DNA from: Arabidopsis thaliana
Lineage: Eukaryota > Streptophyta > Magnoliopsida > Brassicales > Brassicaceae
DNA: 64,000 nucleotides
NCBI RefSeq assembly: GCF_000001735.4
Contig: NC_003075.7
Location: 16,369,001 to 16,433,000, forward strand
Direction of reading: 5' to 3'
Shown here: positions 25,749-38,083 of the stretch, in pieces
How positions within the stretch are numbered: position 1 is the stretch's first letter
How the letters are laid out: each line of letters opens with the position of its first letter
Made by a program: the position numbers and the translations under genes
Notes under the pieces: model-generated
Seen by the model: the letters and a program-made list of their open reading frames with translations, nothing else
The model's database searches: none
Told to the model about the DNA's origin: nothing

Positions 25749-27230
25749 ATGGATTACCCCATGAAGAAGGTAAAAATCTTTTTCAACTACCTCATGGCGC
25801 ATCGCTTCAAGCTCTGCTTCTTACCATTAATGGTTGCTATAGCCGTGGAGGCGTCTCGTCTTTCCACACAAGATCTCCAAAACTTTTACCTCTACTTACA
25901 AAACAACCACACATCTCTAACCATGTTCTTCCTTTACCTCGCTCTCGGGTCGACTCTTTACCTCATGACCCGGCCCAAACCCGTTTATCTCGTTGACTTT
26001 AGCTGCTACCTCCCACCGTCGCATCTCAAAGCCAGCACCCAGAGGATCATGCAACACGTAAGGCTTGTACGAGAAGCAGGCGCGTGGAAGCAAGAGTCCG
26101 ATTACTTGATGGACTTCTGCGAGAAGATTCTAGAACGTTCCGGTCTAGGCCAAGAGACGTACGTACCCGAAGGTCTTCAAACTTTGCCACTACAACAGAA
26201 TTTGGCTGTATCACGTATAGAGACGGAGGAAGTTATTATTGGTGCGGTCGATAATCTGTTTCGCAACACGGGAATAAGCCCTAGTGATATAGGTATATTG
26301 GTGGTGAATTCAAGCACTTTTAATCCAACACCTTCGCTATCAAGTATCTTAGTGAATAAGTTTAAACTTAGGGATAATATAAAGAGCTTGAATCTTGGTG
26401 GGATGGGGTGTAGCGCTGGAGTCATCGCTATCGATGCGGCTAAGAGCTTGTTACAAGTTCATAGAAACACTTATGCTCTTGTGGTGAGCACGGAGAACAT
26501 CACTCAAAACTTGTACATGGGTAACAACAAATCAATGTTGGTTACAAACTGTTTGTTCCGTATAGGTGGGGCCGCGATTTTGCTTTCTAACCGGTCTATA
26601 GATCGTAAACGCGCAAAATACGAGCTTGTTCACACCGTGCGGGTCCATACCGGAGCAGATGACCGATCCTATGAATGTGCAACTCAAGAAGAGGATGAAG
26701 ATGGCATAGTTGGGGTTTCCTTGTCAAAGAATCTACCAATGGTAGCTGCAAGAACCCTAAAGATCAATATCGCAACTTTGGGTCCGCTTGTTCTTCCCAT
26801 AAGCGAGAAGTTTCACTTCTTTGTGAGGTTCGTTAAAAAGAAGTTTCTCAACCCCAAGCTAAAGCATTACATTCCGGATTTCAAGCTCGCATTCGAGCAT
26901 TTCTGTATCCATGCGGGTGGTAGAGCGCTAATTGATGAGATGGAGAAGAATCTTCATCTAACTCCACTAGACGTTGAGGCTTCAAGAATGACATTACACA
27001 GGTTTGGTAATACCTCTTCGAGCTCCATTTGGTACGAGTTGGCTTACACAGAAGCCAAAGGAAGGATGACGAAAGGAGATAGGATTTGGCAGATTGCGTT
27101 GGGGTCAGGTTTTAAGTGTAATAGTTCAGTTTGGGTGGCTCTTCGTAACGTCAAGCCTTCTACTAATAATCCTTGGGAACAGTGTCTACACAAATATCCA
27201 GTTGAGATCGATATAGATTTAAAAGAGTGA
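25749..27230 (+). CDS. KCS16: 3-ketoacyl-CoA synthase (fatty-acid elongase)
   Basis: An intronless frame of 493 residues, the usual length of plant KCS. It condenses malonyl-CoA with long-chain acyl-CoA in the endoplasmic reticulum, the first step of very-long-chain fatty-acid elongation for wax, cutin and sphingolipids. Two N-terminal membrane helices are visible ([12 protein letters not shown] and [16 protein letters not shown]). The catalytic Cys221 is in [14 protein letters not shown]. The FAE1/CUT1 stretches include [15 protein letters not shown], and the C-terminal HAGGRALID and [12 protein letters not shown] carry the His and Asn of the thiolase-type triad. All key residues are present, so it should be active. 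Chain-length preference cannot be read from the sequence. Recognised as AT4G34250. Confidence 0.95.
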   Translation: MDYPMKKVKIFFNYLMAHRFKLCFLPLMVAIAVEASRLSTQDLQNFYLYLQNNHTSLTMFFLYLALGSTLYLMTRPKPVYLVDFSCYLPPSHLKASTQRIMQHVRLVREAGAWKQESDYLMDFCEKILERSGLGQETYVPEGLQTLPLQQNLAVSRIETEEVIIGAVDNLFRNTGISPSDIGILVVNSSTFNPTPSLSSILVNKFKLRDNIKSLNLGGMGCSAGVIAIDAAKSLLQVHRNTYALVVSTENITQNLYMGNNKSMLVTNCLFRIGGAAILLSNRSIDRKRAKYELVHTVRVHTGADDRSYECATQEEDEDGIVGVSLSKNLPMVAARTLKINIATLGPLVLPISEKFHFFVRFVKKKFLNPKLKHYIPDFKLAFEHFCIHAGGRALIDEMEKNLHLTPLDVEASRMTLHRFGNTSSSSIWYELAYTEAKGRMTKGDRIWQIALGSGFKCNSSVWVALRNVKPSTNNPWEQCLHKYPVEIDIDLKE

Positions 27231-29129
27231 GTGATTCTATTTATCGTTATTAAGTTATGATACGAATTAAGAAGATAGAGACGTATAGACTGGTTTTATA
27301 TATCGACTATCGTACTTTAATTTGGTCGGTCCAAATATGTACAACTAATCTATCCGTTCTCTATGTATTGTTCTCTTTTAAGATTTCTTGTTTTTTTTTT
27401 CTTTGGTTGTTATGATGCTTAATTCCTCTCGTCAACTGTTTAAGAATAAGATTTGATGCGTGGTAGTGGACTTGTTTTCACACTTCGTATATATATGACC
27501 TTGTTTACTTTTCTACAAAGAAGTTTTATCACACATATTTAGACAGGGAAAACAAGAGGAATATATATAAATGTAAAACTTGCCTTCGTGTAGAAGAGAA
27601 AATGATTTTCTTAATTTGATCCGTAAAAATGAAGGCAAGTAAACTGGAGTGCTTGTACTTGTAGCATTTAAACAAACTCGAGTGTGCAATAATTCCACAA
27701 GCATGTTACTTTAAAGATGGGAAGATGATATTTAGCAGATCGATCTTGCGCGTGAGATGACGTAACTGTTCTCGGTAAGATTTGTCTTTACATGAAACAG
27801 CTTGAGAAGCCCATATCTAAATATCTCTTTAATCGTGTGCCAATCAATTTTCTTATGTTTGGTTTGTCTATATAGATATATGACCATTGTATTAATCATC
27901 ACAAACAGAACAGTTGGAAGTAGATATATTAATTCATACCCAAATCTTTCAACAAATTTTTAAGTCCAACAAAATGTCAATATCACAAGTTGCAATTGAT
28001 ACCTAGGATTTTTCATTAATCAATATAAAAACCAAAAACAATCTGTAAACCCTACAGCCTAAATATTGTATTTATTATCAAAACCTATATAAAACCCTCA
28101 AGTCATAAAACCTTAATTAATATTATTAAATAAATATAAATAGATTTGAATCAAGATCACGTCATGTTTGTTTGATTTTATTTCGCTTCATATCATTGAA
28201 GAAAATCATAAAACCACATGAGATGAATATCTTCGACAACGAATACAATCAGCGTAATATACGGCTTGGATGATATGACTATAGATCTTTCAGTATCTAT
28301 TTAAAGAAAAAATGACGAACCAAAATAAACTTCATTCGTTTGTTAATTAAGAGATTATTATTTTTTCTTAGATAAACGAAAGTCGGTGGATAGAAAAATA
28401 TTAAATGCTCAAATTATTATGGTTGGTTTAGTCTTCTGAATTCGTAGAAAATTGAGATGAGCTAAGCAAAAATGTTCTTTATCCTCGTGAGCTGCTCCAA
28501 GAAGTGGTTGATGATGTAATGGACAAACTCGTTTCGTGGATCTTATCATTCTAGGCTATGGACCAATATGGTGCAGTCGACACGTTCGGGGCTTTGTCTG
28601 CATTTTGTGGTCTCGTTATTCTGAGTTGTGATCATCATTAATAAGTGAGTTGTAATGCATTACAAAATCGGTTTGTAGTTATTCATCCTTTCCAAATCAA
28701 AAGTGACATATTGACAATTTTGAGGCAAGCTTTTTGTTTTTATAATAATACTAATTAGATTACATAATCTTCAATTTATATTATTTTTAAAATTAGAAAA
28801 GAGCATTTTTAAAGCAAAAATTACATTGAATCATAAAGAAATATTGGTTTAATTTATAGAGATGAACATGTTGATAATTGAAACAAATTTATTTAATTAT
28901 TTTTTGTATGCACTCAACTCTGTTTGGCTTCAATCATATAAGTATAAAATATAATTAAAATGTTTTTATTAAAATATTAGATTTCATGATTCTTGTTTTA
29001 GTATATAAAAAAAATTGATATCTCCATATCGCTAGTGAATAGTGCAGTATCTCTTTACGCGCTATTTCAAGACCAAACCTTTTCTCTCTTCTAGAGTGAA
29101 ACTGTGGAAGCAACTCTCACAGAGCAGCA
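27231..29129. other. Intergenic between KCS16 and FUC95A
   Basis: About 1.9 kb of AT-rich spacer. I found no coding exon, RNA gene or clear repeat. The 27513-27704 minus-strand frame is low-complexity and unsupported. Confidence 0.5.
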
Positions 29130-32100
29130 ATGGCGGAGAAGTCGAGCTTCTTCGTTCATTTCAGCTGTCTTCTGCTTCTTCTAACTATCATAATAACATG
29201 TGGAGAGGGAGTGAGGAATCCGGTGAGGCCAAGATCATCGGAGAGAAGAGCATTGATGGACGGCCAAGATCTCTCGAGGCCATTGAAGCTGACATTTGGT
29301 GGGCCTTCTCGTAATTGGACTGACGCTATTCCCATCGGTAATGGCCGTCTCGGAGCCACGATCTGGGGCGGCGTCTCCTCTGAGATTCTCAACATCAATG
29401 GTAAATGTTAAAACGGCGTCGTTTTTTTTGGATTTTTGTCCTTTTCTCTCCCATTCTTTGTGTTGTTTTTTATTTTGGAGATTTGGTTAATAAATGCTAT
29501 CTGCTGTGTTCTCTAAAATCTATTGTCAGAGATCAATCAATGTTCTTGTTTCTGAACAGGGGATTATGCTTGAGACTTGAAATAAATTGTGTAAATGAAA
29601 TACATTGCTACAAAAGCATAAGCATTTCTGAATCTTGTTTCCGCTAAGATGATTTTGTGGATTTTGATTGATAGAGGACACAATTTGGACTGGAGTACCA
29701 GCAGACTACACGAACCAGAAGGCCCCTGAAGCATTAGCAGAAGTGAGGAGGCTTGTTGATGAAAGAAACTATGCTGAAGCTACTTCAGAAGCTGTCAAAT
29801 TATCAGGCCAGCCTTCTGATGTATGTTCTATTCTTTTGGTGAAAATGTTGCTTTCACTTCTTGTTTTTTGTTTGTTATGTGTAAAGACTAATCCTTTTGT
29901 TTGTGGCCTCTAAAGGTTTACCAGATTGTGGGAGATTTGAATTTAGAGTTTGACAGTTCGCATCGGAAGTACACTCAAGCCTCTTATCGCCGTGAACTCG
30001 ACTTGGAAACTGCTGTAGCTAAAGTAAGTTACTCGGTTGGGGCTGTGGACTTCTCAAGGGAGTTTTTCGCTTCTAATCCGGATCAAGTAATAATAGCCAA
30101 GATCTATGCAAGCAAACCGGGATCATTGTCTTTTAAGGTGTCTTTTGACAGCGAGTTGCACCATCATTCAGAGACAAATCCCAAGGCTAATCAGATTTTG
30201 ATGCGGGGAAGTTGTCGCCCCAAGCGACTTCCTGTGAACTTGAAGAAAAGTATCAACGCGACAAATATACCGTATGATGATCACAAAGGATTGCAGTTTG
30301 CTTCGATTCTTGAAGTGAGAGTCAGCAACGGTGGCTCTGTGTCTTCCTTAGGTGGCAAGAAACTAAGTGTTGAAAAGGCAGACTGGGCGGTTCTGCTTCT
30401 GGCGGCTTCATCTAACTTTGATGGGCCATTTACTATGCCTGTTGATTCTAAGATAGACCCTGCAAAGGAATGCGTTAACAGAATCAGCTCAGTCCAGAAA
30501 TACTCGTACTCTGATCTTTATGCTCGTCATTTGGGTGACTATCAGAAACTTTTCAACCGGGTCTCTTTACACCTTTCTGGAAGCTCAACAAATGAAACTG
30601 TGCAACAGGCAACTTCAACTGCTGAAAGGGTGCGATCATTTAAAACCGATCAAGACCCTTCATTGGTGGAACTTCTATTCCAATATGGTCGATACCTGCT
30701 TATATCTTCTTCAAGACCCGGGACTCAGGTGGCTAACTTGCAGGGTATATGGAACAGGGACATTCAGCCACCATGGGAGTGCGTTTTCGCCTTACTATCT
30801 TTTCTTGGACTTTCATAGCTTTTGTTGTATCACTAACTCCACTTCTTCTTCTGCGGTATTGCAGTGGTGCTCCTCACCTGAACATTAATCTGCAGATGAA
30901 CTATTGGCATTCTCTTCCTGGTAATATCCGGGAATGTCAGGAACCATTGTTTGATTATATGTCTGCTTTAGCAATTAATGGCCGCAAGACAGCACAAGTA
31001 AGTTTCTATCCTTTTTTCTAATGATGACCTTTGCAATGCATTTGTGCTCCATCACTAGAGACATTAGTCTAAGTATCATTTTGTTGCGCTGTATAGGTGA
31101 ACTACGGAGCAAGTGGTTGGGTGGCACATCAAGTATCAGACATATGGGCAAAAACTTCACCAGATAGAGGTGAGGCAGTGTGGGCACTCTGGCCCATGGG
31201 TGGAGCTTGGCTCTGCACTCATGCATGGGAGCATTATACATACACAATGGACAAGGTATGGACCTCAATTTTCTGATTTTCAAATCAGTTTCTTTAACCG
31301 GTACTATGTTTAATCAGCTTTTACTTGTTGATTCATTTCTAGGAATTTCTTAAAAAGAAAGGATATCCATTGTTGGAAGGATGTACGTCGTTTCTTTTGG
31401 ACTGGCTGATCAAAGGTAAAGATGGATTTCTCCAGACCAATCCATCGACTTCCCCTGAGCATATGTTTACTGCTCCCATTGGCAAACCTGCTAGTGTTAG
31501 CTACTCATCAACCATGGACATTGCCATTATAAAGGAAGTCTTCGCTGATATCGTTTCAGCTTCAGAGGTAACATGAAGCAACAAAAACAACAAAACAATC
31601 ATATCACCTCATGGATACTGAGCTTATGGTTTCTGGTTTATCAACAGATTTTGGGAAAAACAAATGATACTCTTATTGGAAAAGTCATTGCTGCTCAAGC
31701 AAAACTTCCACCCACTAGAATATCAAAGGACGGTTCCATTAGGGAATGGGCAGAAGACTTTGAGGACCCAGAGGTACATCATAGACATGTTTCACATCTC
31801 TTTGGCCTCTTCCCGGGTCACACAATCACTGTTGAGAAGTCTCCAGAACTTGCTAAAGCTGTGGAAGCAACTCTTAAAAAAAGAGGTTTGTGTGATTCTT
31901 TCTTCTCTCCCATTACTATTTCCACAATTTCATCGACGTGGTTGGAGCAATATATAATGTTCCACTGATTGACGCAGGAGAGGAAGGACCAGGATGGTCA
32001 ACCACCTGGAAAGCCGCCTTGTGGGCAAGGCTTCACAATAGCGAGCACGCATATCGGATGGTTACACATATTTTTGATCTTGTGGATCCGTTGAACGAAC

Positions 32101-32591
32101 GTAACTATGAAGGAGGACTGTATAGTAACATGTTCACTGCACACCCGCCATTCCAGATCGATGCTAATTTTGGGTAAGTTGTTGCAAACACTTACCTATA
32201 AGATATGTGGAATGTTTACATTCACATTCCAACGCACTATACCATTTGATGACTAGTCTAAACTTACACATGAGCTTTTTTCCTTGGCAGATTCGCAGCA
32301 GCGGTAGCAGAAATGTTAGTGCAGAGCACTACGAAGGATCTATATTTGCTCCCGGCACTTCCAGCAGATAAATGGCCTAACGGCATTGTGAATGGGCTAA
32401 GGGCAAGGGGCGGTGTGACGGTTAGTATAAAGTGGATGGAAGGGAACCTTGTGGAGTTTGGTCTTTGGTCGGAACAGATTGTTTCCACCAGAATAGTGTA
32501 CAGAGGAATCTCTGCGGCTGCCGAATTGTTGCCAGGGAAAGTCTTTACTTTTGACAAGGATTTGAGATGCATTCGGACCGACAAGTTATAG
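29130..32591 (+). CDS. FUC95A: GH95 alpha-1,2-L-fucosidase of the apoplast
   Basis: Nine exons (29130-29400, 29675-29820, 29916-30778, 30865-30997, 31097-31255, 31343-31567, 31648-31885, 31978-32173, 32291-32591) total 2,532 nt, an 843-residue protein. A signal peptide (LLLLLTIIITCGEG) directs it to the cell wall, where it removes terminal alpha-1,2-fucose from xyloglucan side chains and arabinogalactans. The N-terminal beta domain has AIPIGNGRLGATIWGG. The (alpha/alpha)6 barrel has GIWNRDIQPPWDGAPHLNI then NLQMNYW (the paired Asn residues), NPSTSPEH (the general-acid Glu in bacterial GH95) and FQIDANFG (the Asp that activates the Asn pair). All four catalytic positions look conserved. Also called AXY8 (AT4G34260). 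Confidence 0.96.
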
Positions 32592-33344
32592 AAGTAAGAG
32601 ACTCAATCTGTTTTTGTTCATCTAATAGAGGAAGTCCATTGTTTCTCATCGTTCGACGAGTTATATGTGCAAGTGTAAGTGTGTAACACAAATGTATCCA
32701 AAAAGGTTTACAGTGAAATCATGTATCTTGGTATCAATACTTTTATTGTTATTTGGCTTCACATTGTATCAACAACATTAACATGAATCATATGAAATTT
32801 TTTCACATTCAACTTCCTAATTGTAAAGATTGACTAGCCTTGTTCAAAGCACATTACAACAGGAAAGAGAAAAAAAAAAACAGAAGTAAGAAGATAGTTA
32901 ATGATGTCCTTCATAGTGGTAATAGACCCTTCTTCTTCTTATGCAGTTCAGTCACTCGATTTGCACTAAACTTGGAACGTAGGAGCAGACAACTAGGTCA
33001 CAATGCTCGCATTCAGATTTTGTCAATGGAACCCGAGAAAGTATCTCACTACCAATTCATCTGGAAGATCGGATATCATCGTCATCGTTCAAGAAATTAG
33101 GGTTCCCAAATACTAAAGTGTAAATGACAAACCAAATCTCTATACCAGAAACCAAACCAATTAATTTTATTAAATCGATCGATTATAGCGAAAACAATAA
33201 ACCGAACCAAACCAAACCGAGTCTCTCTCGCTCTCTCTCGTTTAGGGCTTATTTACTGAGTTTCTGTAGTCTCTTCTTTGGTTCCGTCTTCGAGATTGAT
33301 CTGATTTGCTTTGTTGTTTTCTTTCTGCTACAAGTAGATAAAAA
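32592..33344. other. Spacer between FUC95A and the NFD6-like gene
   Basis: FUC95A 3' untranslated sequence on the left, then the promoter and CT-rich leader of the small downstream gene (CTCTCTCG runs at about 33223-33242). Frames at 32840-33100 and 33124-33531 do not resemble any protein I know. Confidence 0.45.
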
Positions 33345-34462
33345 ATGGCATGGCGCAGTGCAGCACGCTCTTTCGTCTCCGCTACAGCTAGAGCTCCGTC
33401 TCTCCGATCTCCGCCGCCAACGCTTCCCCGCCTCCGTCCTTCCCAATCCTCTTTGCCCCGCCGCCGATTTGCCTCTTTCACTAATCCCAGGTTTCACCAT
33501 TTCTAAAATTGAAATCCCTAATTCCCGTTGATAAGAATTGAAAAATGTTTGATTTTATCATATTGAGATTATGATAGCATTGGCCAGAAAGAAACATGTT
33601 TTGTAATCGTGTACAGGAATTTGGGAGAGCTAGGATGCACAGAGTCATTCTTGCCTCTGTACAATGTTGTGGCTGCAGCGAGACTCACATCTCACCTTAA
33701 TGTTAATCTGCGAGCTTTCTGCGAACTCTCTAACGGTACCTTCCCACGCACTTGTCAAGATCGCTAATTACTCTCCATTTGTGAGTGTTACTGCTCTTAG
33801 GATTTCATTTGGAGTGGCCAAGTTTTTAAAGTTTTGAAGTATTTAGAACAAATGTTTTCGTGTTGAAGTAGAATGAAAATGGATTTGGTCGTTTCCTTTT
33901 TGCTCTCTGTAAATCAAGTTTGGTGTTAAAGAACAATGGGCTTGGGATTATTGATAGGGAATGGAAAAGATGGGTGATGGAAGTGGATTTTCAGTCGCTG
34001 GCAAGAGAGGTGCTACTGCTTTGTAGGTTTCTTGTCCATTTTTGTTTTTGTGTTTTATGTTTAGGAGCTAACCAAACTTATATATTTCTCTTCATGTATG
34101 CAATCATACAATGCGGTAAAGCTTTGACCCTAGGTCTAACATCGTGTTCATTCATGCTCTTCATTCTAAAGATATGAGTTGTTATATGCACTGAGAATTT
34201 AGCAAAACTGGGCTTCACATAAAGATCCTGCCGTTTAGATCCTTAGAGAATTTTAGTTTAGTATAGTAAAGGTCATAAGCAATCTCGGGTACCTTCCCAA
34301 AAGAGAAGATGTTATGTGTTCATGATATCCAATCATTTGTTGTACTATATATGGATTTGTATTAGCATGTTGATGTTTTGAATGTCTGTTACAAGTTTGG
34401 TCTGAAGATCTGTTTTTTGTTCTCAAAGCTTTACCTGTGACTTGATGATGGCAGGTACTTGA
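33345..34462 (+). CDS. Small mitochondrial NFD6-like protein
   Basis: Three exons (33345-33490, 33617-33735, 34455-34462) give 273 nt, a 90-residue protein. The N-terminal half is Arg/Ser/Pro-rich without acidic residues (MAWRSAARSFVSATAR, RRRFASF), a strong mitochondrial presequence. The conserved C-terminal half reads LGELGCTESFLPLYNVV then AAARLTSHLNVNLRAFCELS and NGT. This matches the pattern I recall for NUCLEAR FUSION DEFECTIVE 6-type plant proteins (ELGC..SLLPLH, AxARLTS, LSxGT). The third exon supplies only the final Gly-Thr and the stop. If intron 2 is retained, the frame ends instead at 33767 with a different eight-residue tail after NGT. Function is unknown at the molecular level. 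This locus is AT4G34265. Confidence 0.75.
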
Positions 34463-35137
34463 ATGCACAAAGTGGATGCATCAGTTATCTTGAAGCAGTT
34501 GGAGACTTGAGAAAAGGGGTGTACCAAGAAGAACTCATTGGTTGTTTTGTGTTCCATTAGGAACCAAAAACTATATACATTATTATCGATCTTCCTTCGC
34601 TTTTGTCAATTTCCAGTTTTAGAATATCACTGGATTTCTCTTCATATTTCTTGTTGTTTAGCCCAATGGCTTTAAATACTTGAGGGTAGATTCAGCAAAT
34701 TCTTGAAGAACCATTGTTTCATCGTTGTATTTATAATGTTATGAACTCCCTTCGGGTTTCCTGAAAGGAATTTAAAGAAAACTTTCTTATAGTGAAAAGA
34801 GTTCGAGAGTCACCGTCTCTTCCAAAGTGTGATAATTGGCCGCAGGCTTTTAAATAACTACAACATTTGAACTTATGCATACGAGTCACTGCGTTATTGT
34901 GTATACACTAATTATAGAAATTCAACAGTGAGGGGGAATTATGGTGGGAACAAGGTAGGGAACAATAAGAGTGTAAGAACAACGTGAAAAGGGTTTGAAT
35001 GTTCATATGAAACCACCACAATAAGTCAGTGGAGTAACTCCTTACATTAACAAATTCAATAGTAAGTAGTTTGTTTGGCTGTAAAGAAAGCTCATCGGTA
35101 CGCTCTTTTAGATATAATTTGCAACTTTATAAACAGC
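34463..35137. other. 3' flanks of two convergent genes
   Basis: The NFD6-like gene's 3' untranslated region (to about 34760) and the TIP41-like 3' region (from about 35050). No further gene is seen. Confidence 0.5.
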
Positions 35138-37153
35138 TTAAACTTTACTAGGGATCTTCAGTTTCTGTGTCGTATGCTTAATCACTGGAAGCCTCTGACT
35201 GATGGAGCTCGGGTCGCTCCAGACTGCTAAGTCAACTGGATACCCTTTCTGCATATATATACATATTCAAGAGTTAAATCACGGGACCTTCTGTATTCAC
35301 TAACATAGAAACATTGCAATATGTCATCGTCTTGTAACAAAAAGATTGTGGTTATTTGCTTGCTGATGGGAAAGAGACGGATTTGAATAAGAACAAAGAT
35401 TGGAGATGGTAACAATATCTAGTAATCTGTCCTAAAAGTGAAGAAAACTAACCGCAGATAGAGACTGAAATGTTGCTTCTCTCCAACAGTTTTCACGAAG
35501 AACAGTTGGTGCCTCATCTTCGCCAAACCTATAATGCATTCTCGTCTCTCTCAATCTCATAAGCACACCATCAACTCTCAGCTATTAAAAAGCAAATGAG
35601 TGGAAGATGAAAATCGAAACGTCAAAACAGTCAATGAAGATCACATATTGGTGCGTAATGACTTTATTTTTCTGACTATGGATTTTCCTGATTGACTCAC
35701 CCAAAATCGCAAGAGGAGGAACCATGAGCTTGGCATGACTCTCTGAAAAAACACAAACAGACACGCACGCACAGGTACTGAACTCATTCAAATTGATGTT
35801 ATTGTGAAAGAATGTGACTGGAAAAACAGACTCGAAAATTTGATCTTTACCACTTTCACAGTCAGAAGTGACACTCCATTGTCAGCCAGTTCATCTTCAT
35901 ACAAAACTACCTGAAGGAGTAGAGAATAAGTACATCAAAGGGCCCAGAAAAATGTGTGTTTGAGTTTGTATCGATAAGGTGACCAACCTCATCATAGAAG
36001 AGAATAGGTTCTTTAAGTGAGAGAGCAGCCAAATCAATCTGATCTTCACAGTTCTCCCACTGAAGAGTAGCTTCCCCCTTTGGATTAGCTTTTGCCTCAA
36101 CCTGCTTCACATTAAAAAAGCATACAGCAATGAGCATGAAAGTCACACTTGATTGATTATCGTGTGACAGACAGAAAAAGAGTGAAAATGAGAGCAAGGC
36201 GAACCGTTTCTTTGTCTTTCTCAACTACTTCACTTCCACAGTATGGCGTTGTAAACGTGTAATCATAATCTAGTATCACCTGCTGAGACGGCTTGCTGCA
36301 AGTAGATCAGAGTGGTATCAGATACAACTATCAAGCAAAGCTTCCCTATTGAAAAGAATAATATCTTTTGTGATATATTTTTCAGTCAAATCCTGAAACT
36401 TACCTCCTGAATTTCCATTGTGCTGCAGCAGGAACTTCAACAGGTGGAAGCCCTTCCTGCTTCCAACCAGCTAGTGCGTCAAACGCATTAAAATGAATCT
36501 TAGTGTTGCTACCTAAGTGTTTAAGGACTAATGCATTCTCGCCAAAAACCATTTCAGGTAAGTGAGATGTCTTAAGCTTTTTTTCCCACCTGTGTTACAA
36601 TCAAACATCACATTCGTGAATCTCAGAAGATGCTATTTACATATTTGAGATAAACAGAGAGCTATACCAGGAAATGTGATGAGCAGAGATCGGAACAACT
36701 AAAATCAGTAACCACAAAAACTAAACCAAAGCAAATACGATTTTGATTTTTTCACAGAATAGATCATACACTCCACCAAAAACTAGGAAAAACTCGAAAT
36801 CAAGGACACAATTCTGATTTCCTTCGATACGTTCCACTAATACGGTGTACACGAGCTCAAAAACCCAAACTACACTACTCAGTTCATCAAATTAACGACG
36901 AGCACAAATACAAAACCGTAAACACAAATATCACCTACAAGTAATCACAGACACCAACAAATTCATCATATATGATCGTATCTTATGAGGTGAGAGAGAT
37001 AGAGATTAAGTACTCTTCGACAGCGAGAGAAGTGAGAATCGTGCCGCGGAGGGTTTCGATCTCCCAGTCATGGATGCGTAAACCTCGACGTCCGTCGGGA
37101 AGAAGCTCAGCCCCGGAAGACTTCAGAACATCTTTATCGACCACCGTCTCCAT
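35138..37153 (-). CDS. TIP41L: TIP41-like regulator of PP2A/TOR signalling
   Basis: Eight exons on the minus strand from the ATG at 37153 to the TAA at 35138-35140 encode about 290 residues. TIP41 family proteins bind TAP42/alpha4 or PP2A-type phosphatase catalytic subunits and act downstream of TOR in nutrient signalling, in cytosol and nucleus. Family blocks visible are IHDWEIETLRGTI, the PEMVFGENALVL stretch, QQVILDYDYTFTTPYCG, ILFYDEVVLYEDELADNG, and the highly conserved VRVMPSSWFLLLRFWLRVD followed by MRLRETRMH. The whole PF04176 domain is present with no break. The gene is head-to-head with the WD40 gene across a 930-bp spacer. Recognised as AT4G34270. Confidence 0.95.
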
Positions 37154-38083
37154 CTGAATCGCCGGCTAATATTGGCACTACCTTTTCTCCTCCGACGATG
37201 TCACTTGTGTGACCAACCGGACTATCCAACCAAGACATTTGACTTTTGATGGGCCGGCCTAGTTTCATTTTAGTTTGAAAAAAGAAGGTCAATTTGATTT
37301 TGGTCCTTAATGGGCTTTAAGTTTATAACGTAGGCCTTTTTCATAATAATGTAATATAGCTAGAATTTCATGCTTTTGGAACACACTATAAAAAAGGTCA
37401 ATATTCAATGTTTCTTTTTTCATTATTAGTAGATTTGGCTAAATAAACCTCTAGAGGACCTAGACCAGGTTTGAAACCTGACATGGTGGAACACCACTAG
37501 CCCACTTGTTCTCTCAAGCTCAATAATATCCATATAAATCATCAAAAGATGAATCAATCACAAAAATTCACAACTAATTTGCACGATACACCTCATGAAC
37601 AAAATATTCGTCGTCATTGCCACTATTAACGATTCAAAGTGGTAAAAAAATCAGGAAGCAGTGAAAGGTGAAACCTCATGAATCTCTAGACTCTAATGCA
37701 TAAACATATTTCATTATATATCGTAGTAGAATACTGAGACACATTGACATATATAAGTATCAAACAGAAATTGTATAATGGTATCTTTATTTTATTAACA
37801 CATGTGTGCGTCAATGTGAATCAGATAGAATTAGACACACTATCTTTTTAATATTTAAAGTTGGAGCCGTTTTGGTCAAAACTAATTTATGTGCACTACT
37901 CATTTATTTATAGGTTTTTTAAAAACACAAAAATTGTGAAAAAGCTTCTAAGCCAGGTGGCGGGTTTTGGTGCAAAGTCTTTGATATGTTCGGAGTTGCT
38001 GCTTCGTAGAGAAAAAACTTTTCTGATAACATCGGAGTAAAAGGAAAGTAAGTCGGAGTTTAATCATCTTAAGATTTGATTGA
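37154..38083. promoter_or_regulatory. Divergent spacer of TIP41-like and WD40 genes
   Basis: GGGCC and TGGGCT motifs close to the TIP41-like start (37249-37262, 37309-37315) resemble site II elements found near plant housekeeping genes. A possible tRNA-derived SINE relic lies at about 37434-37505. No coding exon is seen. Confidence 0.45.
37434..37505 (+). mobile_element. Possible worn tRNA-derived SINE head
   Basis: TTTGGCTAAATAA at about 37434 resembles a pol III A box (TGGCNNAGTGG) and GGTTTGAAACC at 37468-37478 resembles a B box (GGTTCGANNCC), about 34 bp later, the normal tRNA spacing. Between them CCTCTAGAGGACC and after them GGTGGAACACCAC echo tRNA-like stems. CAGGTTTGAAACCTG (37466-37480) is also a perfect palindrome. 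No poly(A) tail or target duplication was found. Confidence 0.3.

Noticed and set aside
33124-33531. 135-residue frame overlapping the NFD6-like exon 1
   Set aside because: It overlaps the better-supported frame with a mitochondrial presequence and has no family resemblance.
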